A stretch of 64,000 nucleotides of DNA from Arthrobacter sp. ISL-48 (GCF_018613805.1 NZ_JAGGPL010000011.1:31429-95428), one strand, 5' to 3'; shown: positions 1 to 10,723, numbered from the stretch's first letter. Numbers and translations are program-made. The notes: generated by a model not told the origin, from the sequence alone.

Positions 1-665
1 ATCATCATGATGATCATGGCAGTGCCGAGGTCGTTTCCGAGCAGCACCAATCCGATCACGGCCCCGGCCAGGGGCACAGCGGGGATCAGTACGTGCTGCC
101 ATCGCCGGAGCAGCTTCCCCTTCATTGCCAGGACGGTGGCCATCCACAGCGCCAGTGCCAGCTTGGATGCCTCTGACGGCTGGAAGGTGATGCCGCCGAG
201 GTCGATCCAGTTCTTATTGCCGTTGACTTCGGTGCCGACCACCTGGACCAGGACCAGCAGGACCAGCGCGATGCCCAGAACGGGCCAGGCAAGGCGCTTG
301 AGCCAGACCACGTTGATGCGGGACAGGACAAACATGGTGAAGATACCGATGGCGGCGAAGATCCCCTGCTTCAGGGCGTCGCCGTAGGGTGATTTTCCTG
401 CCGCGATGGATTCCACGCTCGAGGCCGAAAGCACCATCATGATGCCGATGGCGGTAAGCGCGAGCGTGGAGCCGAGGATGAGGTAATAGGTGGAACCGTT
501 CCGGGAGGTGCCGTTTCCTTCCAGCGCGGACCAGAAGCCGCGGTACCAGCCCCGGACGCGCGGTGGCACTGTAGGTTTCGCCGCCATGGGCCTTGGCCGA
601 GGGGGTGAAGCTGGTTTTCCGGTGCGCGGATGGGAATCCGGCGGACGGGTGGGCGTGCTGACCAT
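1..665 (-). CDS. ftsW: FtsW lipid II polymerase, 3' end missing
   Basis: SEDS-family peptidoglycan glycosyltransferase of the division septum, partner of the FtsI transpeptidase. Only the N-terminal 221 codons lie in the window; the gene runs off the left edge. The first 50 or so residues are a Pro/Arg-rich cytoplasmic tail, followed by hydrophobic segments starting with YYLILGSTLALTAIGIMMVL, then the SEDS-type stretch GGITFQPSEASKLALALWMA and GNDLGTAMIM at the edge. The ATG lies 2 bp after the murD stop with GAGGAG just upstream, so it is cotranscribed with the mur genes. FtsW and RodA share this fold; the dcw position makes FtsW the clear choice. Confidence 0.93.
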   Translation of the reverse strand, partial: MVSTPTRPPDSHPRTGKPASPPRPRPMAAKPTVPPRVRGWYRGFWSALEGNGTSRNGSTYYLILGSTLALTAIGIMMVLSASSVESIAAGKSPYGDALKQGIFAAIGIFTMFVLSRINVVWLKRLAWPVLGIALVLLVLVQVVGTEVNGNKNWIDLGGITFQPSEASKLALALWMATVLAMKGKLLRRWQHVLIPAVPLAGAVIGLVLLGNDLGTAMIIMM

Positions 666-667
666 TG

Positions 668-2230
668 TTACTCCTCGCCGGTCTGGGCCTGCCCTTCCAC
701 CAGCTCGCGGACAGCTTCGATGAAGGCGTCGCCACGGTGAGCATAGGAAGAGAACTGATCCATGGAAGCAGCAGCCGGCGCCATCAGCACAGTGTCCCCT
801 GAAGCGGCCAGCTGCGCGGCCGACGCAACGGCCCGGGACATCACGGCCCCACCGGAAACCGGAGAGCTGCCCGCGATGGCTCCGCCCGTTACGGCAGTCT
901 GCATATTTTCAGTGTCGCCCGCCGGCGGTGCGATCACTGGTACATCCGGCGCGTGTCGCCGGAGGGCCTCGGCCAGCGGCGCGGTGTCGCTCCCGATCAG
1001 CACCACTGCCTTCAGCCGGGCCGCATGGTCCCGGACCAGTTCGTCATAGCTGACACCCTTGGACAGGCCGCCGGCAATCCAGATCACGTTTTGAAAGGTG
1101 GCCAGGGAAGCGGACGCGGCGTGCGGGTTGGTGGCCTTGGAGTCATTGACCCAGAGCACCCCGTTCTGGCGTGCGACGGGCTGGATGCGGTGGTTTCCCG
1201 GTACGTAGTCCTGGATGCCTTGGCGCACCGCCCTGGGCTCCACGCCGTACGCGCGCACCAGGCCTGCGGCGGCAAGGGCGTTCGCCACCATGTGCCGCGG
1301 GGCAAACGGCCCCAGGTCCGCCATCGAGGCAAGCTCGGCTGCGCTGTCCTTGCGTTCCTCGATGAAGGCTCGGTCCACCAGGAGGCCCTCGACCACGCCC
1401 AGCATGCTGATGGCCGGGGTAAGCGTGGTGAAGCCCACGGCACGGCAGCCCTCCATCACATCGGCGTTCTCCACCATGCGCTCGGTTTCGATCTGCTCCG
1501 CGTTATAGATGCACGCCTTCTGCGTCCGCTCGAAGATTTTGGCCTTGTCCGCCAGGTAGGACGCGTAGGAGCCGTGCCAGTCCACATGGTCCTCGGCCAC
1601 GTTGAGGCAGACACTGGCAACCGGCGACAGCGAATGGGACCAGTGCAGCTGGAAACTGGACAGCTCCACGGCAAAGACGTCGTAATCGACTGGATCACGG
1701 AGGGCATCAAGAATGGGTGTGCCAACGTTGCCGACAGCAATGGCCTTGAGGCCAGCCGCCTGCAGCATTGCTTCGGTAAGGCCGACCGTGGTCGTTTTTC
1801 CGTTCGTCCCCGTGATGGTCAGCCAGTCGGCCGTCTTGCGCCCCGCGCGCTCCCGGAGGCGCCAGGCGAGTTCGACGTCGCCCCAGACCGGAATGTGCGC
1901 ACGTGCGGCGGCTGCCAGCAGGGCCTGGTCCGGTCGCCAGCCGGGCGATGTCACGATCAGCTCGGGGAAGGCGCCGTCGATTTTGGGAACCTGGATCACG
2001 GCGTCGGGTCCCAAGAGGACGTCTTCGGCTCCGACGATCTTCAAGGTGTCGGCCTGGGCCTTGGCAGTATCGCTGGTGGCGGCGTCAACCACCACCACCC
2101 GGGCACCCAGTTCGATGAGGGTGTCCGCCGCGGCGAAGCCGGAAACCCCGATGCCCGTGACAACGACGCGTAATCCGGCCCAGTCGGAATCCCAGCTCAC
2201 GAGGCCGTCGAGACGGGGGGAAACAGTCAC
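668..2230 (-). CDS. murD: UDP-N-acetylmuramoyl-L-alanine--D-glutamate ligase MurD
   Basis: Cytoplasmic ligase adding D-glutamate to UDP-MurNAc-L-Ala. It carries the Mur ligase P-loop [14 protein letters not shown], the conserved [10 protein letters not shown] segment and the C-terminal [11 protein letters not shown] motif. The N-terminal domain shows a Rossmann-like [18 protein letters not shown] chose the GTG at 2230, which overlaps the mraY stop as GTGA and gives 520 residues starting (V)TVSPRLDG. An ATG at 2245 would add five residues but sits deeper inside mraY. It lies between mraY and ftsW in the canonical dcw order. Confidence 0.95.
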   Translation of the reverse strand: MTVSPRLDGLVSWDSDWAGLRVVVTGIGVSGFAAADTLIELGARVVVVDAATSDTAKAQADTLKIVGAEDVLLGPDAVIQVPKIDGAFPELIVTSPGWRPDQALLAAAARAHIPVWGDVELAWRLRERAGRKTADWLTITGTNGKTTTVGLTEAMLQAAGLKAIAVGNVGTPILDALRDPVDYDVFAVELSSFQLHWSHSLSPVASVCLNVAEDHVDWHGSYASYLADKAKIFERTQKACIYNAEQIETERMVENADVMEGCRAVGFTTLTPAISMLGVVEGLLVDRAFIEERKDSAAELASMADLGPFAPRHMVANALAAAGLVRAYGVEPRAVRQGIQDYVPGNHRIQPVARQNGVLWVNDSKATNPHAASASLATFQNVIWIAGGLSKGVSYDELVRDHAARLKAVVLIGSDTAPLAEALRRHAPDVPVIAPPAGDTENMQTAVTGGAIAGSSPVSGGAVMSRAVASAAQLAASGDTVLMAPAAASMDQFSSYAHRGDAFIEAVRELVEGQAQTGEE

Positions 2231-3336
2231 AGCAGCACAACCCATTCAGCGTAGAAGATACCGAGGCCCACGGCCACAAAGAGCCCGCCCAGGATCCAGA
2301 ACCTGACCACCACCGTGACTTCTGCCCAGCCCTTGAGTTCGAAGTGATGCTGCAAGGGTGCCATTTTGAAGAAGCGTTTACCCCCGGTGGCTTTGAAATA
2401 ACCCACCTGGATGATGACTGACAGCGTAATCAGCACAAAGAGGCCGCCAATGATGCCGAGGAGCAGTTCGGTCCTGGAAAGGATCGCAAAGCCCGCGATG
2501 GCGCCGCCGATCGCCAATGAACCCGTGTCACCCATGAAGAGCTTGGCGGGTGAAGTGTTCCACCAGAGGAAGCCGACAAGGGCGGCGCTCATGATGGCTG
2601 CCAGAAGTGCCAGGTCCAGGGGGTCGCGGACCGAATAGCACCCGCTGCCGGCTTCGCGCGGCGACCCGCAGGCCTGGTTGCTCTGCCAGATACCCATCAG
2701 CGTGTAGGCACCGAATACCATGATCGAAGCTCCCGCGGCCAGGCCGTCCAGTCCGTCCGTGAGGTTCACCCCGTTGGTGGCGGCGGTAACGATCAAGTTA
2801 GACCACACGACAAATAGGATGGCGCCCACGATGGTCCCGGCGAACGCCAGGTCCAGCCACGGAAGATCGCGGACCAGGGAGATCTTGGTGGACGCTGGCG
2901 TGACGCCGTCGGCGTCGGGAAAATTGAGGGCAAGGACAGCGAAGATGACGCCAACGGCGCCCTGCAGGATGAGCTTGGCCTTGGCGTCCAGGCCCAGGCT
3001 TCGCTGACGGGAAATCTTGATGAAGTCATCCAGGAAGCCCACCGTGCCCATGCCCACCATGAGGAACAGCAGGATGAGCGCGGAAGCCGAGGGACCCGGC
3101 GAATCGGGATTCATCATCCACATGATCAAGTGGGTCAGGCCGTAGCTCAGGAGGACCGCGCAAACCACCACGGCTCCACCCATAGTGGGTGTGCCGCGCT
3201 TGGTGTGGTGCGACGTCGGTCCGTCATCCCGGATGAACTGGCCGTAGCTCCTGTGGACGAGCAACCGGATGAACAGCGGGGTCCCAACCAGGGCGCACAA
3301 CAGGGCAAGGCCAGCGCCGATGAGCAGTGCAATCAC
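2227..3336 (-). CDS. mraY: Phospho-N-acetylmuramoyl-pentapeptide transferase MraY
   Basis: Integral membrane enzyme that transfers phospho-MurNAc-pentapeptide to undecaprenyl phosphate, making lipid I. About ten hydrophobic segments are visible in 369 residues. Family motifs include [12 protein letters not shown] near the N-terminus, [12 protein letters not shown] in the middle, [12 protein letters not shown], and the histidine-rich [11 protein letters not shown] near the C-terminus. It starts with GTG overlapping the murF stop (GTGA) and ends overlapping murD by 4 bp, so translation along murF-mraY-murD is coupled. Confidence 0.97.
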   Translation of the reverse strand: MIALLIGAGLALLCALVGTPLFIRLLVHRSYGQFIRDDGPTSHHTKRGTPTMGGAVVVCAVLLSYGLTHLIMWMMNPDSPGPSASALILLFLMVGMGTVGFLDDFIKISRQRSLGLDAKAKLILQGAVGVIFAVLALNFPDADGVTPASTKISLVRDLPWLDLAFAGTIVGAILFVVWSNLIVTAATNGVNLTDGLDGLAAGASIMVFGAYTLMGIWQSNQACGSPREAGSGCYSVRDPLDLALLAAIMSAALVGFLWWNTSPAKLFMGDTGSLAIGGAIAGFAILSRTELLLGIIGGLFVLITLSVIIQVGYFKATGGKRFFKMAPLQHHFELKGWAEVTVVVRFWILGGLFVAVGLGIFYAEWVVLL

Positions 3337-4796
3337 AGCAGCTCGCTCCCTTCAGTGGCGGGTACCTGGGCTGGGGGTAATGCTATCCGATCGCCCAAAT
3401 GCCGCAGCCCTACGCTGTTGGAGGACTTGAACAGCACAAGGTCGCCTGGTTCAAGCTCGGCATTTAGGAGTTCGTAGGCCTCATCCGGGGTTTCCGCAAA
3501 GACGCATTCGTCTCCCCAGGAGCCTTCCTGCACCGCGGATACGTACAGGGCACGTGCTTCGCGGCCCACAACCACGAGGCGGGAGATGTTCAGCCGCACC
3601 ACCTGGGTGCCTACGGCAGCGTGTTCCCGGATCGAGTCAGGACCCAGCTCCAGCATGGCGCCCAGGACGGCCCAGGTACGGCGGCCGCGGCCCAGGTCCG
3701 CCAGGGTGCGAAGGGCCGCACGCATGGATTCCGGGTTGGCGTTGTAGGCGTCGTTGATAATGGTGACGCCGTCCGCCCGCTCGGTTCGTTCCATGCGCCA
3801 ACGGCTGGCGGCTGTTTGGCTGCTAAGGGAGGCTGCGATGTCAGGTCCCGGAATTCCTGCGGCGAAAGCGGCGGCAGCTGCGGCCAGCAGGTTGCCTATG
3901 TGGTGTGCGCCGATAAGCCTGCTGCTCACGTGCAGGTCCGGTTCGTCTCCCGGGAGAACAAGGTCGAACTCAGGATTCCCCAGGACGTTCGTGTCAGGCC
4001 GCTCAGCCCGCACTGCGGCTTCCTTGTGGCCGTTGGCGGTAAAGCCCAGCACGGCGGCGTGCGTTCGTGCCCGCATGGCGGCAACCCGGTCGTCGTCGAG
4101 GTTAATGATGGCGGTCCCGGTGGCCGGGAGGGCTTCCAGAAGTTCACCCTTGGCCCTTGCGATGTTGTCCACGCCGCCGAACTCGCCGGCGTGGGCCGTA
4201 CCCACGCCGAGAACCACACCGATGTCCGGCACCACCATGTCGGCCAGGTAGCGGATGTGGCCGATTCCCGTAGCTCCCATTTCGATCACGAGGTATCGCG
4301 TATCCGTGTCGGCACGGAATACGGTGAGTGGCACGCCGACCTCACCGTTATACGAACCCTGCGGAGCCACAGTGGTTCCTTGCTTGGCCAGGATCCCGGC
4401 CAGGAGGTCCTTGGTGGTGGTCTTTCCGGCCGAACCGGTGATTCCTATCACGGTCAGGGCCTCGCCCGCGGCCTCCCGGGCTGCACGGATCCGACGCACA
4501 GCTTCGGCCGCCAGCTTGCCCATCGCCACGACGGCATCCTGAACCAGCACGGCGGGATACGTGGCGCCGTCCGGTCCGGCCACGGATCGTTCCGCGAGGA
4601 CCAGCGTTGCACCCCTGTCAAAGGCGGCGGCAACGAAGTCGTGGCCGTCTGCGTGCTCCCCCGGCTTCGCAACGTAAAGCGATCCGGCGGTGGCCTCCCG
4701 GGAATCCGTGACTACGGAGACAGGGGTGACCCCGGCGTCGGCATCCAGGCGGCCGTCTGTGATTTCGGCGATCTCCGCCGCAGTAAATGCAATCAT
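3333..4796 (-). CDS. murF: UDP-MurNAc-tripeptide--D-Ala-D-Ala ligase MurF
   Basis: Cytoplasmic ligase that adds the D-Ala-D-Ala dipeptide to complete the UDP-MurNAc pentapeptide. The ATP loop is [16 protein letters not shown], followed by ATP-binding [11 protein letters not shown] further on, both typical of MurF. Length (487 residues) is normal for actinobacterial MurF. The ATG is 6 bp past the murE stop and the 3' end overlaps mraY by 4 bp. No ddl gene is present nearby, so the dipeptide must be made elsewhere on the chromosome. Confidence 0.96.
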   Translation of the reverse strand: MIAFTAAEIAEITDGRLDADAGVTPVSVVTDSREATAGSLYVAKPGEHADGHDFVAAAFDRGATLVLAERSVAGPDGATYPAVLVQDAVVAMGKLAAEAVRRIRAAREAAGEALTVIGITGSAGKTTTKDLLAGILAKQGTTVAPQGSYNGEVGVPLTVFRADTDTRYLVIEMGATGIGHIRYLADMVVPDIGVVLGVGTAHAGEFGGVDNIARAKGELLEALPATGTAIINLDDDRVAAMRARTHAAVLGFTANGHKEAAVRAERPDTNVLGNPEFDLVLPGDEPDLHVSSRLIGAHHIGNLLAAAAAAFAAGIPGPDIAASLSSQTAASRWRMERTERADGVTIINDAYNANPESMRAALRTLADLGRGRRTWAVLGAMLELGPDSIREHAAVGTQVVRLNISRLVVVGREARALYVSAVQEGSWGDECVFAETPDEAYELLNAELEPGDLVLFKSSNSVGLRHLGDRIALPPAQVPATEGSELL

Positions 4797-4802
4797 CTCG
4801 GT

Positions 4803-6443
4803 CTAGGACTCTATCCGGTCGTCTTGGAGAACGGTGAATCCCCCTGCTGTCAAGGCGTTCCGCAGTTCCACCCTGTCATCGAGCGCGAGGTTGACCCCCT
4901 TGACTTCCTGCCAGACCTCGTGGCCGCGGCCTGCCACCAGGATGGCGTCTCGAGGTCCGGCCAGCTCAACAGCCTGCCGGATCGCGGCGTCCCGGGGGAA
5001 TACCTCCAGGATGTCGCAGTCCAGCGAGTCCTGCTGCTTAGCGGTACGGGCGCCGGCGAGAACGTCTGCCCGGATGGCTGCGGCGTCTTCATCATGGGGA
5101 TCGTCATCCGTGACGATGACCGTATCTGCGAGGCGGGCCGCGACAGCTCCCATGGCCGGGCGCTTGCCCTGGTCCCGCTGGCCGGTGGCACCGAAAACCA
5201 CGATCAGCCTTGAACCCGGAAGCGGCGGTCGGACTGCTTCCAGGGCACGGGCCAGGGCGTCGGTGTTGTGGGCAAAGTCGACCACAGCGGCCGGTTCCTC
5301 AGCGACCAGTTGCATACGTCCCGGGACCGCGACGGTGAACGGGTCATGGCGGTCCAGTGCACTCTGGACCGCGGCGACCTCGACCCCGCTGGTGATAACC
5401 ATCACTGCCGCCAGCGCGGCGTTGGCCACGTTGAAGCTGCCGGGCAGCCCGGTGTGGACCTGCAGTGAAGCCCCGCCGGGGCCACGCAGGGTAAAGTCCG
5501 TTCCCAGGCCGCGTGCAGCGGTGTCCGTGACCGTCCAGTCGGCCGGCGCCCCGGCGGGAGTTACAGCGAGCGAGGTGACAGGAATCTCAGCTGTAGACGC
5601 AAGCCGGCGACCCCAGCCGTCGTCGACTGTCACAACAGCAGCGCGGGCACGCCGTGGCGTAAAAAGCTCGGCCTTGGTGCTGAAGTATTCGTCCATGGTC
5701 CCATGCAGGTCGAGATGGTCCTGGGTGAGGTTCGTGAAGCCGGCAACGTCAAAGACCACACCGTCCACGCGTTGGAACGAAACCGCGTGTGAGGATACTT
5801 CCATTGATGCGGCTTCCAGACCCCTTTCCCGCATGAGCGCCAGCAGTCCGTGGAGGTCAGTGGATTCCGGCGTCGTGAGCAGGCTGGGAATCGGTTCGCC
5901 GCCCGCCAGGATTTCGATCGTTCCCACCAGGCCCGTCTTCTGGCCCAGGGAGCGCAGCAGCGCGTTGATGAAATAGGTGGTGGTGGTCTTGCCGTTGGTA
6001 CCGGTAACCCCGAACAGCCGGAGTGCACCCCCCGCGGAAGGCTGGCTGCGGTAGATCATGGCGGAGAGCGGACCCACGACATTCCTTGGTTCATCCACCA
6101 CCAGCACGGGGACGGACGTGTCCGCCGACAACGCCAGCTGGCGTGCCCCGGCGTCGTCGGTAAGGATGGCTGCCGCCCCGGCTGCCAGGGCCTGCGGAAC
6201 GAAGTCCGCCCCGTGGCGTACGGCGCCGGGCAAGGCCACGTACAGATCCCCGGGTTCCACCGTGCGTGAGTTGAGGGTAATCCCGGTGACGCTGACGGCG
6301 GCGGAAGGACCCGGCACGGCAACTCCGATGGATTCGCCGATGCTGTCCAGGCGGACCGCGGCAACCGCCATCGGCCGGAAGCGGCCATTGGCGGATCCCC
6401 CGGTCGGGGCAGTGGCGTTGCCGGGTGCATTGTGCTCTGACAA
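4803..6443 (-). CDS. murE: UDP-MurNAc-L-Ala-D-Glu ligase MurE, probably L-lysine-adding
   Basis: Adds the third amino acid of the peptidoglycan stem peptide. P-loop [14 protein letters not shown] is at about residues 145-157, with FTNLTQDHLDLHG and a PGRM motif further on. The amino-acid specificity motif, DNPR in meso-DAP enzymes, reads DDPH at residues 447-450 within TDDDPHDED. Loss of the arginine that holds the second carboxylate of meso-DAP fits a lysine substrate, as expected for Arthrobacter A3-alpha peptidoglycan; this is inference from the motif. The start is TTG at 6443 with GGAGA five bases upstream; the first 25 residues are low-complexity, so a later start cannot be excluded. Confidence 0.93.
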   Translation of the reverse strand: MSEHNAPGNATAPTGGSANGRFRPMAVAAVRLDSIGESIGVAVPGPSAAVSVTGITLNSRTVEPGDLYVALPGAVRHGADFVPQALAAGAAAILTDDAGARQLALSADTSVPVLVVDEPRNVVGPLSAMIYRSQPSAGGALRLFGVTGTNGKTTTTYFINALLRSLGQKTGLVGTIEILAGGEPIPSLLTTPESTDLHGLLALMRERGLEAASMEVSSHAVSFQRVDGVVFDVAGFTNLTQDHLDLHGTMDEYFSTKAELFTPRRARAAVVTVDDGWGRRLASTAEIPVTSLAVTPAGAPADWTVTDTAARGLGTDFTLRGPGGASLQVHTGLPGSFNVANAALAAVMVITSGVEVAAVQSALDRHDPFTVAVPGRMQLVAEEPAAVVDFAHNTDALARALEAVRPPLPGSRLIVVFGATGQRDQGKRPAMGAVAARLADTVIVTDDDPHDEDAAAIRADVLAGARTAKQQDSLDCDILEVFPRDAAIRQAVELAGPRDAILVAGRGHEVWQEVKGVNLALDDRVELRNALTAGGFTVLQDDRIES

Positions 6444-6516
6444 GGGGATCTCCGATGGTGCTAGTGGATCGGGCCCGCACGAAAATGCTTCAGTGCGGGC
6501 GCTGCTGGGAACGCTG

Positions 6517-8313
6517 CTACTGGGCGTACTGCGGCAGCCTGGCCGGTTCCCCGGTGGACGGCTTGACGTTGTAGGTCCGCAACACCTGGCTCATGACCGA
6601 GCGAAAGATCGGGCCATTAGTGATGCCGTAGATGCTGCCCTGAGGCCGCTGCAGTATCACCTCCACAATAAACCGGGGATCGTCCATCGGCGCCATGCCC
6701 ACGATGGAGGCAGTGTAGCCGCAGTAGCCCGGCTTTCCGTCGTCGCACGGCGATTCCGAGGTACCGGTTTTGGCGCCGACGCGGTACCCGTCAATGGCCG
6801 CGTCCTTGATTTCGCCCTCAGTCACAGCACTTTCCAGGATGTCGCGCATCTGCTGCGCAGTGTTCTTTGAAACCACCTGCCGCGGGTCCTTTGCAGGTAC
6901 CTTCTCCTCGGTCCCGTCGGGGTTAATATAGCCGTCTATCAGCCGCGGCTGGACCATGACGCCGTCATTGGCGATGCTTTGGTAGGCCCGGACTGTCTGC
7001 ACGGTCGATTGCGACACGCCCTGGCCGAAGAGCACGGTGTACTGCTGGCGACTGTCCCACTGATCCGCGGGGGTGAGGATGCCCGCAGCCTCGGCGGGAA
7101 GGCCAATGTCCGGGGCCTCCCCGATTCCGAACTTCTGCAGCCAGTCGTGGCGCTTCTCCTTGCTCAGCCGCTGGCCGACCATCACCGTGCCGGTATTCAT
7201 GGAGTAGCCGATAATGCCGGCAAGGGTGCGTTGCTCTGTACCGTGGGTAAAGGCGTCGCTGAACGTCTGGTTGTCCACGGTGTAGGTTGGCGGGATGGTG
7301 AACCGGTCCAGGGGGCTGGACGTCCCCTCTTCGATCGCGGAGGCGGCGGTAATCATCTTTTCCACTGATCCGGGCTCGTAGGCCGCGGTCACCGCCCGGA
7401 CGCCGCGGTCTTTAGCGGCCACCTTGCCGGGATCGTTGGGGTCCGGCGAATCGGTGTCAGCCATCGCGATGAGGTTTCCGGTCTTAATATCCGTCACCAC
7501 GATGGTGCCCCATTCGGCGCTCAGCTTGTCTTTCTGGCTCTGGATGGCCTGCTGGGCGAAGTACTGAATGTCCGAATTGATGGTGAGTTTCACGTCCTTG
7601 CCGTTCTCCGGCGGCGTCAGTTGATCCACACCAACAGGAATCCTCAGACCATCGGCGCCGGTCTCGAAAAGCCTCTTGCCGTCAGTTCCCTTCAGGACAC
7701 CATCCTGGGTCTGCTCAATGCCCGCCTGGCCAGTGGTGCCGTCCTGGAGGAAGCCGACGATCCCGCCTGCGACCGAACCGTTGGGATAGACGCGCTTGCT
7801 CACGCCTTCGGTATGCACGCCGGGGATCAATAGCTTCGTGACGCGGTCCTCAACATCCGGCTTCAGATCCTTTGCCACGATGTAGTATTTCTGGTCGCCG
7901 GTCACCGCCTTCCTGACGTCGTCCTCGGTCATTCCCAGGGCAGAGGTGAGTTCGCTAATGCCCTGGTCCCTGCTGATATCGACCACCTTCTCCGTCCCGT
8001 CCACCAGGCGAGGAAACTTGTCGGTTTTGGTGTTAACGGTCTGGTCCACCACCACGTTGTACCGGATCACGCTGTTGGCCAGGACCGTTCCGTTGGAGTC
8101 GAGGATGCTTCCACGTTCTGCAGGCAGGAGCGTCTGTGTCATCCGTTTGTTGAGCGCAGCTTCGGCCATGCCGCCGACGTCCAGGCCCTGCACCAGGAAG
8201 AGTTTCCCGCCCACCACCAGGAGGAGCGTCAGCATGATCCCCAGGCCCAGGCGCAAGCGCTTCGTGGGGTTAGGCACCTTCCCGTTTTTTGCCCTGTCGG
8301 TCCTCTGCGCCAC
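6517..8313 (-). CDS. ftsI: Septal transpeptidase FtsI (class B PBP, PBP3 type)
   Basis: Membrane-anchored DD-transpeptidase that cross-links septal peptidoglycan with FtsW. A basic N-terminus leads to one transmembrane helix at about residues 21-42 (LGLGIMLTLLLVVGGKLFLV), then the class B dimerisation domain starting ERGSILDSNG. Penicillin-binding motifs are all present: SVEK at 316-319, SMN at 371-373 and KTGT at 515-518. There is no C-terminal PASTA domain. The start is GTG at 8313 with AAGGGA upstream. It sits between the ftsL-like gene and murE as in other actinobacterial dcw clusters (M. tuberculosis pbpB position). Confidence 0.96.
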   Translation of the reverse strand: MAQRTDRAKNGKVPNPTKRLRLGLGIMLTLLLVVGGKLFLVQGLDVGGMAEAALNKRMTQTLLPAERGSILDSNGTVLANSVIRYNVVVDQTVNTKTDKFPRLVDGTEKVVDISRDQGISELTSALGMTEDDVRKAVTGDQKYYIVAKDLKPDVEDRVTKLLIPGVHTEGVSKRVYPNGSVAGGIVGFLQDGTTGQAGIEQTQDGVLKGTDGKRLFETGADGLRIPVGVDQLTPPENGKDVKLTINSDIQYFAQQAIQSQKDKLSAEWGTIVVTDIKTGNLIAMADTDSPDPNDPGKVAAKDRGVRAVTAAYEPGSVEKMITAASAIEEGTSSPLDRFTIPPTYTVDNQTFSDAFTHGTEQRTLAGIIGYSMNTGTVMVGQRLSKEKRHDWLQKFGIGEAPDIGLPAEAAGILTPADQWDSRQQYTVLFGQGVSQSTVQTVRAYQSIANDGVMVQPRLIDGYINPDGTEEKVPAKDPRQVVSKNTAQQMRDILESAVTEGEIKDAAIDGYRVGAKTGTSESPCDDGKPGYCGYTASIVGMAPMDDPRFIVEVILQRPQGSIYGITNGPIFRSVMSQVLRTYNVKPSTGEPARLPQYAQ

Positions 8314-8418
8314 CGTGATTCCCTTGCTGCTCGCCTTTTGTTTCCCTGCTTTGTTGCCCGTTACGCTGCCGCTTTGTTACGTGGTTTGTTGCGTGGTTTG
8401 CGTGAGGGCAACTGTCAA

Positions 8419-9135
8419 TTACTGGCCAGGTACCTTCTGCTCAGGTACCGGAACAGAACCGCCGTGGAGCTCCACAGCCGGCGCTGGTGCTGGCGGTGCC
8501 GGCGCTGGTGCTGGCGGTGCCGGCGCTGGTGGTGCCGGTGCGGCGGCCGGAGCCTGTGCCGGTCCGCCCGCCGGCGGTTCAGCACGATCGCTGCTATCCG
8601 GCTTCCGGCTGGCCGGCGGCCCTCCAGTGCTGACCGGCGGCATCGCGGTCAGCATCCCGGCAACTGCAGGCGCCGGGATAACGGCACCGGTAGCGCCACC
8701 CTTCACGGCCGGGGTCGCCTTGCCAGTGACGGTGAGGGTCGAAAGGTCGATCTGGCCTTTGACCGTGGAAGCTACCATTCCCAAGTCCGTGGCCCTCGCG
8801 GCCAGGTTCTGGGGAGCTTCGAAGTTTTGGACCTGCTGTGTCAAATCCTGGTTTTGCTTGGTCAACGTGCTCTGCTTGCCGCGGAGTTCGACGAGTTGGT
8901 ATTGGGCGGTGGAGACCGAGATGTTCAAGACCAGCACCGTGACCAGGGCCACGGCCAGCAAGGCGAAGCACAGGACAACGAATGGGGCGCGGCGCTTCGC
9001 AGGGGCGGAGCGCACCACGGAGAGCGGCGTGCGTACCTTCCGGCCATCACCGGGCGCGCCTGCCGGACTGGTCCTGATGGCCGGTGCGGTGCTGCCAGAG
9101 ACGACCGGAAAGTTCTTGACGGCGGCGGTGCTCAT
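8419..9135 (-). CDS. ftsL: FtsL-like division membrane protein with Ala/Pro-rich tail
   Basis: Small bitopic protein in the position of FtsL (Rv2164c in M. tuberculosis), where it would join FtsB/FtsQ to activate FtsW-FtsI. About 48 cytoplasmic residues precede one transmembrane helix ([19 protein letters not shown], about 52-70), then a heptad-rich coiled coil ([20 protein letters not shown]) and the [11 protein letters not shown] block typical of septum initiators. The last 80 or so residues are Ala/Pro-rich and partly encoded by a 21-bp tandem repeat. ATGA overlap with rsmH. The family is weakly conserved, so the name rests on topology and context. Confidence 0.85.
   Translation of the reverse strand: MSTAAVKNFPVVSGSTAPAIRTSPAGAPGDGRKVRTPLSVVRSAPAKRRAPFVVLCFALLAVALVTVLVLNISVSTAQYQLVELRGKQSTLTKQNQDLTQQVQNFEAPQNLAARATDLGMVASTVKGQIDLSTLTVTGKATPAVKGGATGAVIPAPAVAGMLTAMPPVSTGGPPASRKPDSSDRAEPPAGGPAQAPAAAPAPPAPAPPAPAPAPPAPAPAVELHGGSVPVPEQKVPGQ
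8477..8531. repeat. 21-bp tandem repeat in the ftsL-like gene
   Basis: A unit GCCGGCGCTGGTGCTGGCGG plus T occurs twice in full (8477-8497 and 8498-8518) and once in part to 8531. It is in frame (7 codons) and encodes Ala/Pro heptads in the extracytoplasmic tail. Repeat-number variation would lengthen or shorten the tail without a frameshift. Confidence 0.9.
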
Positions 9136-10124
9136 GCGGCTCTCCTGGCTCTGATTCGTTCCACGGCGCGCAGCCTTGCGGAAGCGGCGCGGGGGTTTTC
9201 TGCGATTTCGACGGCGGTGGGCACTTCTGTGCCTTTAGTCAGGGTCTTGAGTTCGGCCTTGTGTTCCTCAAGCTCCACTGGGAATCCGAGCGGAGCCGAG
9301 GATTTAGAGCGTGCCTGGAAGACGCTCTTGACGATCTTGTCTTCAAGAGAGTGGTAGGACATGACCACGATGCGCCCGCCCAGGGCGGTGGCCTCCACAG
9401 CAGCAGGCACGGCCCGCTCCAGTACTTCGAGTTCCTCGTTGACCTCGATCCGCAGTGCCTGGAACGTCCGCTTTGCGGGGTGGCCGCCTGACTTGGCGGC
9501 GGCGGCCGGAACCACCGACCGGATCTGCTCGACGAGCTCGCCGGTGGTGGCGAAAGGCTTCACAGAGCGGGCTGCCACAATTCTGTTGGCGATCCGGCCG
9601 GCAAACTTCTCCTCGCCCCATTTCCGGATAATCCTGACCAGCTCGTCTTCGCTGTAGTTGTTCACCACATCAGCGGCGGTCTGGCCCCGGCTGGTGTCCA
9701 TACGCATGTCCAATGGAGCATCAAATGAGTAGGCAAAACCGCGCTCACGTTCATCCAGCTGGAGTGAGGAGACGCCCAGGTCCATCAGGATGCCGTTAAC
9801 CTCCGGGACGCCCAGGTCAGCGAGCACATCACTGATCTCGTCATAGACGGCATGGACCAGATCGATCCGTGACGCGAAGGGGGCTAGCCGCTCCCCGGCA
9901 AGGGCCAAGGCCTCTTCGTCCCGGTCAATGCCGATCAGGTGCAAGTCGGGGAAACGCTTCAGCATGGCCTCGGAGTGGCCACCCATGCCCAGCGTTGCGT
10001 CAATGGCCACAGGAGTTTCACCCTTGCGGCGGGCGGCTTCGAACCCTGGCGCCAACAAGTTGATGCACCGGTCCCTCAGGACCGGCACATGGCGTTCGGA
10101 CGTCGGCTTCGGTTGATCGTTCAT
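9132..10124 (-). CDS. rsmH: 16S rRNA (cytosine(1402)-N(4))-methyltransferase RsmH
   Basis: SAM-dependent N4-methylation of C1402 in the 16S rRNA P site. Recognisable blocks are [13 protein letters not shown] at the N-terminus, the SAM loop [36 protein letters not shown], and the C-terminal [14 protein letters not shown]. Length (330 residues) is usual. The ATG at 10124 has AAAGGACG upstream. It follows mraZ after a 170-bp gap in which I see no gene or clear terminator, and overlaps ftsL by 4 bp. Confidence 0.97.
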   Translation of the reverse strand: MNDQPKPTSERHVPVLRDRCINLLAPGFEAARRKGETPVAIDATLGMGGHSEAMLKRFPDLHLIGIDRDEEALALAGERLAPFASRIDLVHAVYDEISDVLADLGVPEVNGILMDLGVSSLQLDERERGFAYSFDAPLDMRMDTSRGQTAADVVNNYSEDELVRIIRKWGEEKFAGRIANRIVAARSVKPFATTGELVEQIRSVVPAAAAKSGGHPAKRTFQALRIEVNEELEVLERAVPAAVEATALGGRIVVMSYHSLEDKIVKSVFQARSKSSAPLGFPVELEEHKAELKTLTKGTEVPTAVEIAENPRAASARLRAVERIRARRAA

Positions 10125-10294
10125 GCCTTCGTCCTTTCCTGGCCTGAGCTGCTTGGTTGTGGCTTCTTGAGCCAGATCCCCATCCGCGCCTATCGTTCAT
10201 GCCCGCCTGGCTCCGGGGAAGTGAGCCAGGTTGGCCGTCCGATGGGCGGCTGGAGATCTCGTTCAAGAAGCGGTCCGGCGTCCGTTCCCGGTGA

Positions 10295-10723
10295 TCACAG
10301 GATCCCCGGAATGGCGTCGTCGGTTTCAGAGAATGCGGTCTCCTTCTCTGCCAGGTACTCGTTCCAGGCTTGGGCATCCCAGATCTCGGCGCGGGTCCCT
10401 GCCCCTATAACGGCCAGTTCCCTGCCGAGGCCTGCGTACTCCCGGAGCGCCGGTGGAATGGTCACACGCCCCTGCTTGTCAGGTACCTCGTCCGAGGCTC
10501 CAGAGAGAAAGACGCGAATGTAGTCCCGCGCCTGCTTGGAGGAAATAGGCGCCTCCCGCATTTGCTCGTGGACCCGTCCGAATTCCTGCTCACTGAAGAC
10601 GTAGATGCAGCGCTCCTGGCCCCTTGTGAGAACCAGGCCGCTGGCGAGTTCCTCACGGAACTTAGCGGGGAGGATGATCCGGCCCTTTTCATCCAGACGC
10701 GGTGAGTGTGTGCCCAGGAACAC
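10295..10723 (-). CDS. mraZ: MraZ transcriptional regulator of the dcw cluster
   Basis: AbrB-like DNA-binding protein that acts as autoregulator at the head of dcw clusters. It has the two tandem SpoVT/AbrB-type motifs: [17 protein letters not shown] at residues 10-26 and [20 protein letters not shown] at about 80-100. Length 142 residues is standard. It starts ATG at 10723 about 66 bp from three GTGG repeats that probably are its own binding sites. Confidence 0.97.
   Translation of the reverse strand: MFLGTHSPRLDEKGRIILPAKFREELASGLVLTRGQERCIYVFSEQEFGRVHEQMREAPISSKQARDYIRVFLSGASDEVPDKQGRVTIPPALREYAGLGRELAVIGAGTRAEIWDAQAWNEYLAEKETAFSETDDAIPGIL

Noticed and set aside
953..2173. 406-residue open frame on the plus strand opposite murD
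   Set aside because: It is antisense to a fully supported mur ligase and its translation has no recognisable domain; long antisense frames are common at this GC content.
3621..5213. 530-residue open frame on the plus strand opposite murF/murE
   Set aside because: It spans two genuine genes on the other strand and shows no family motif.
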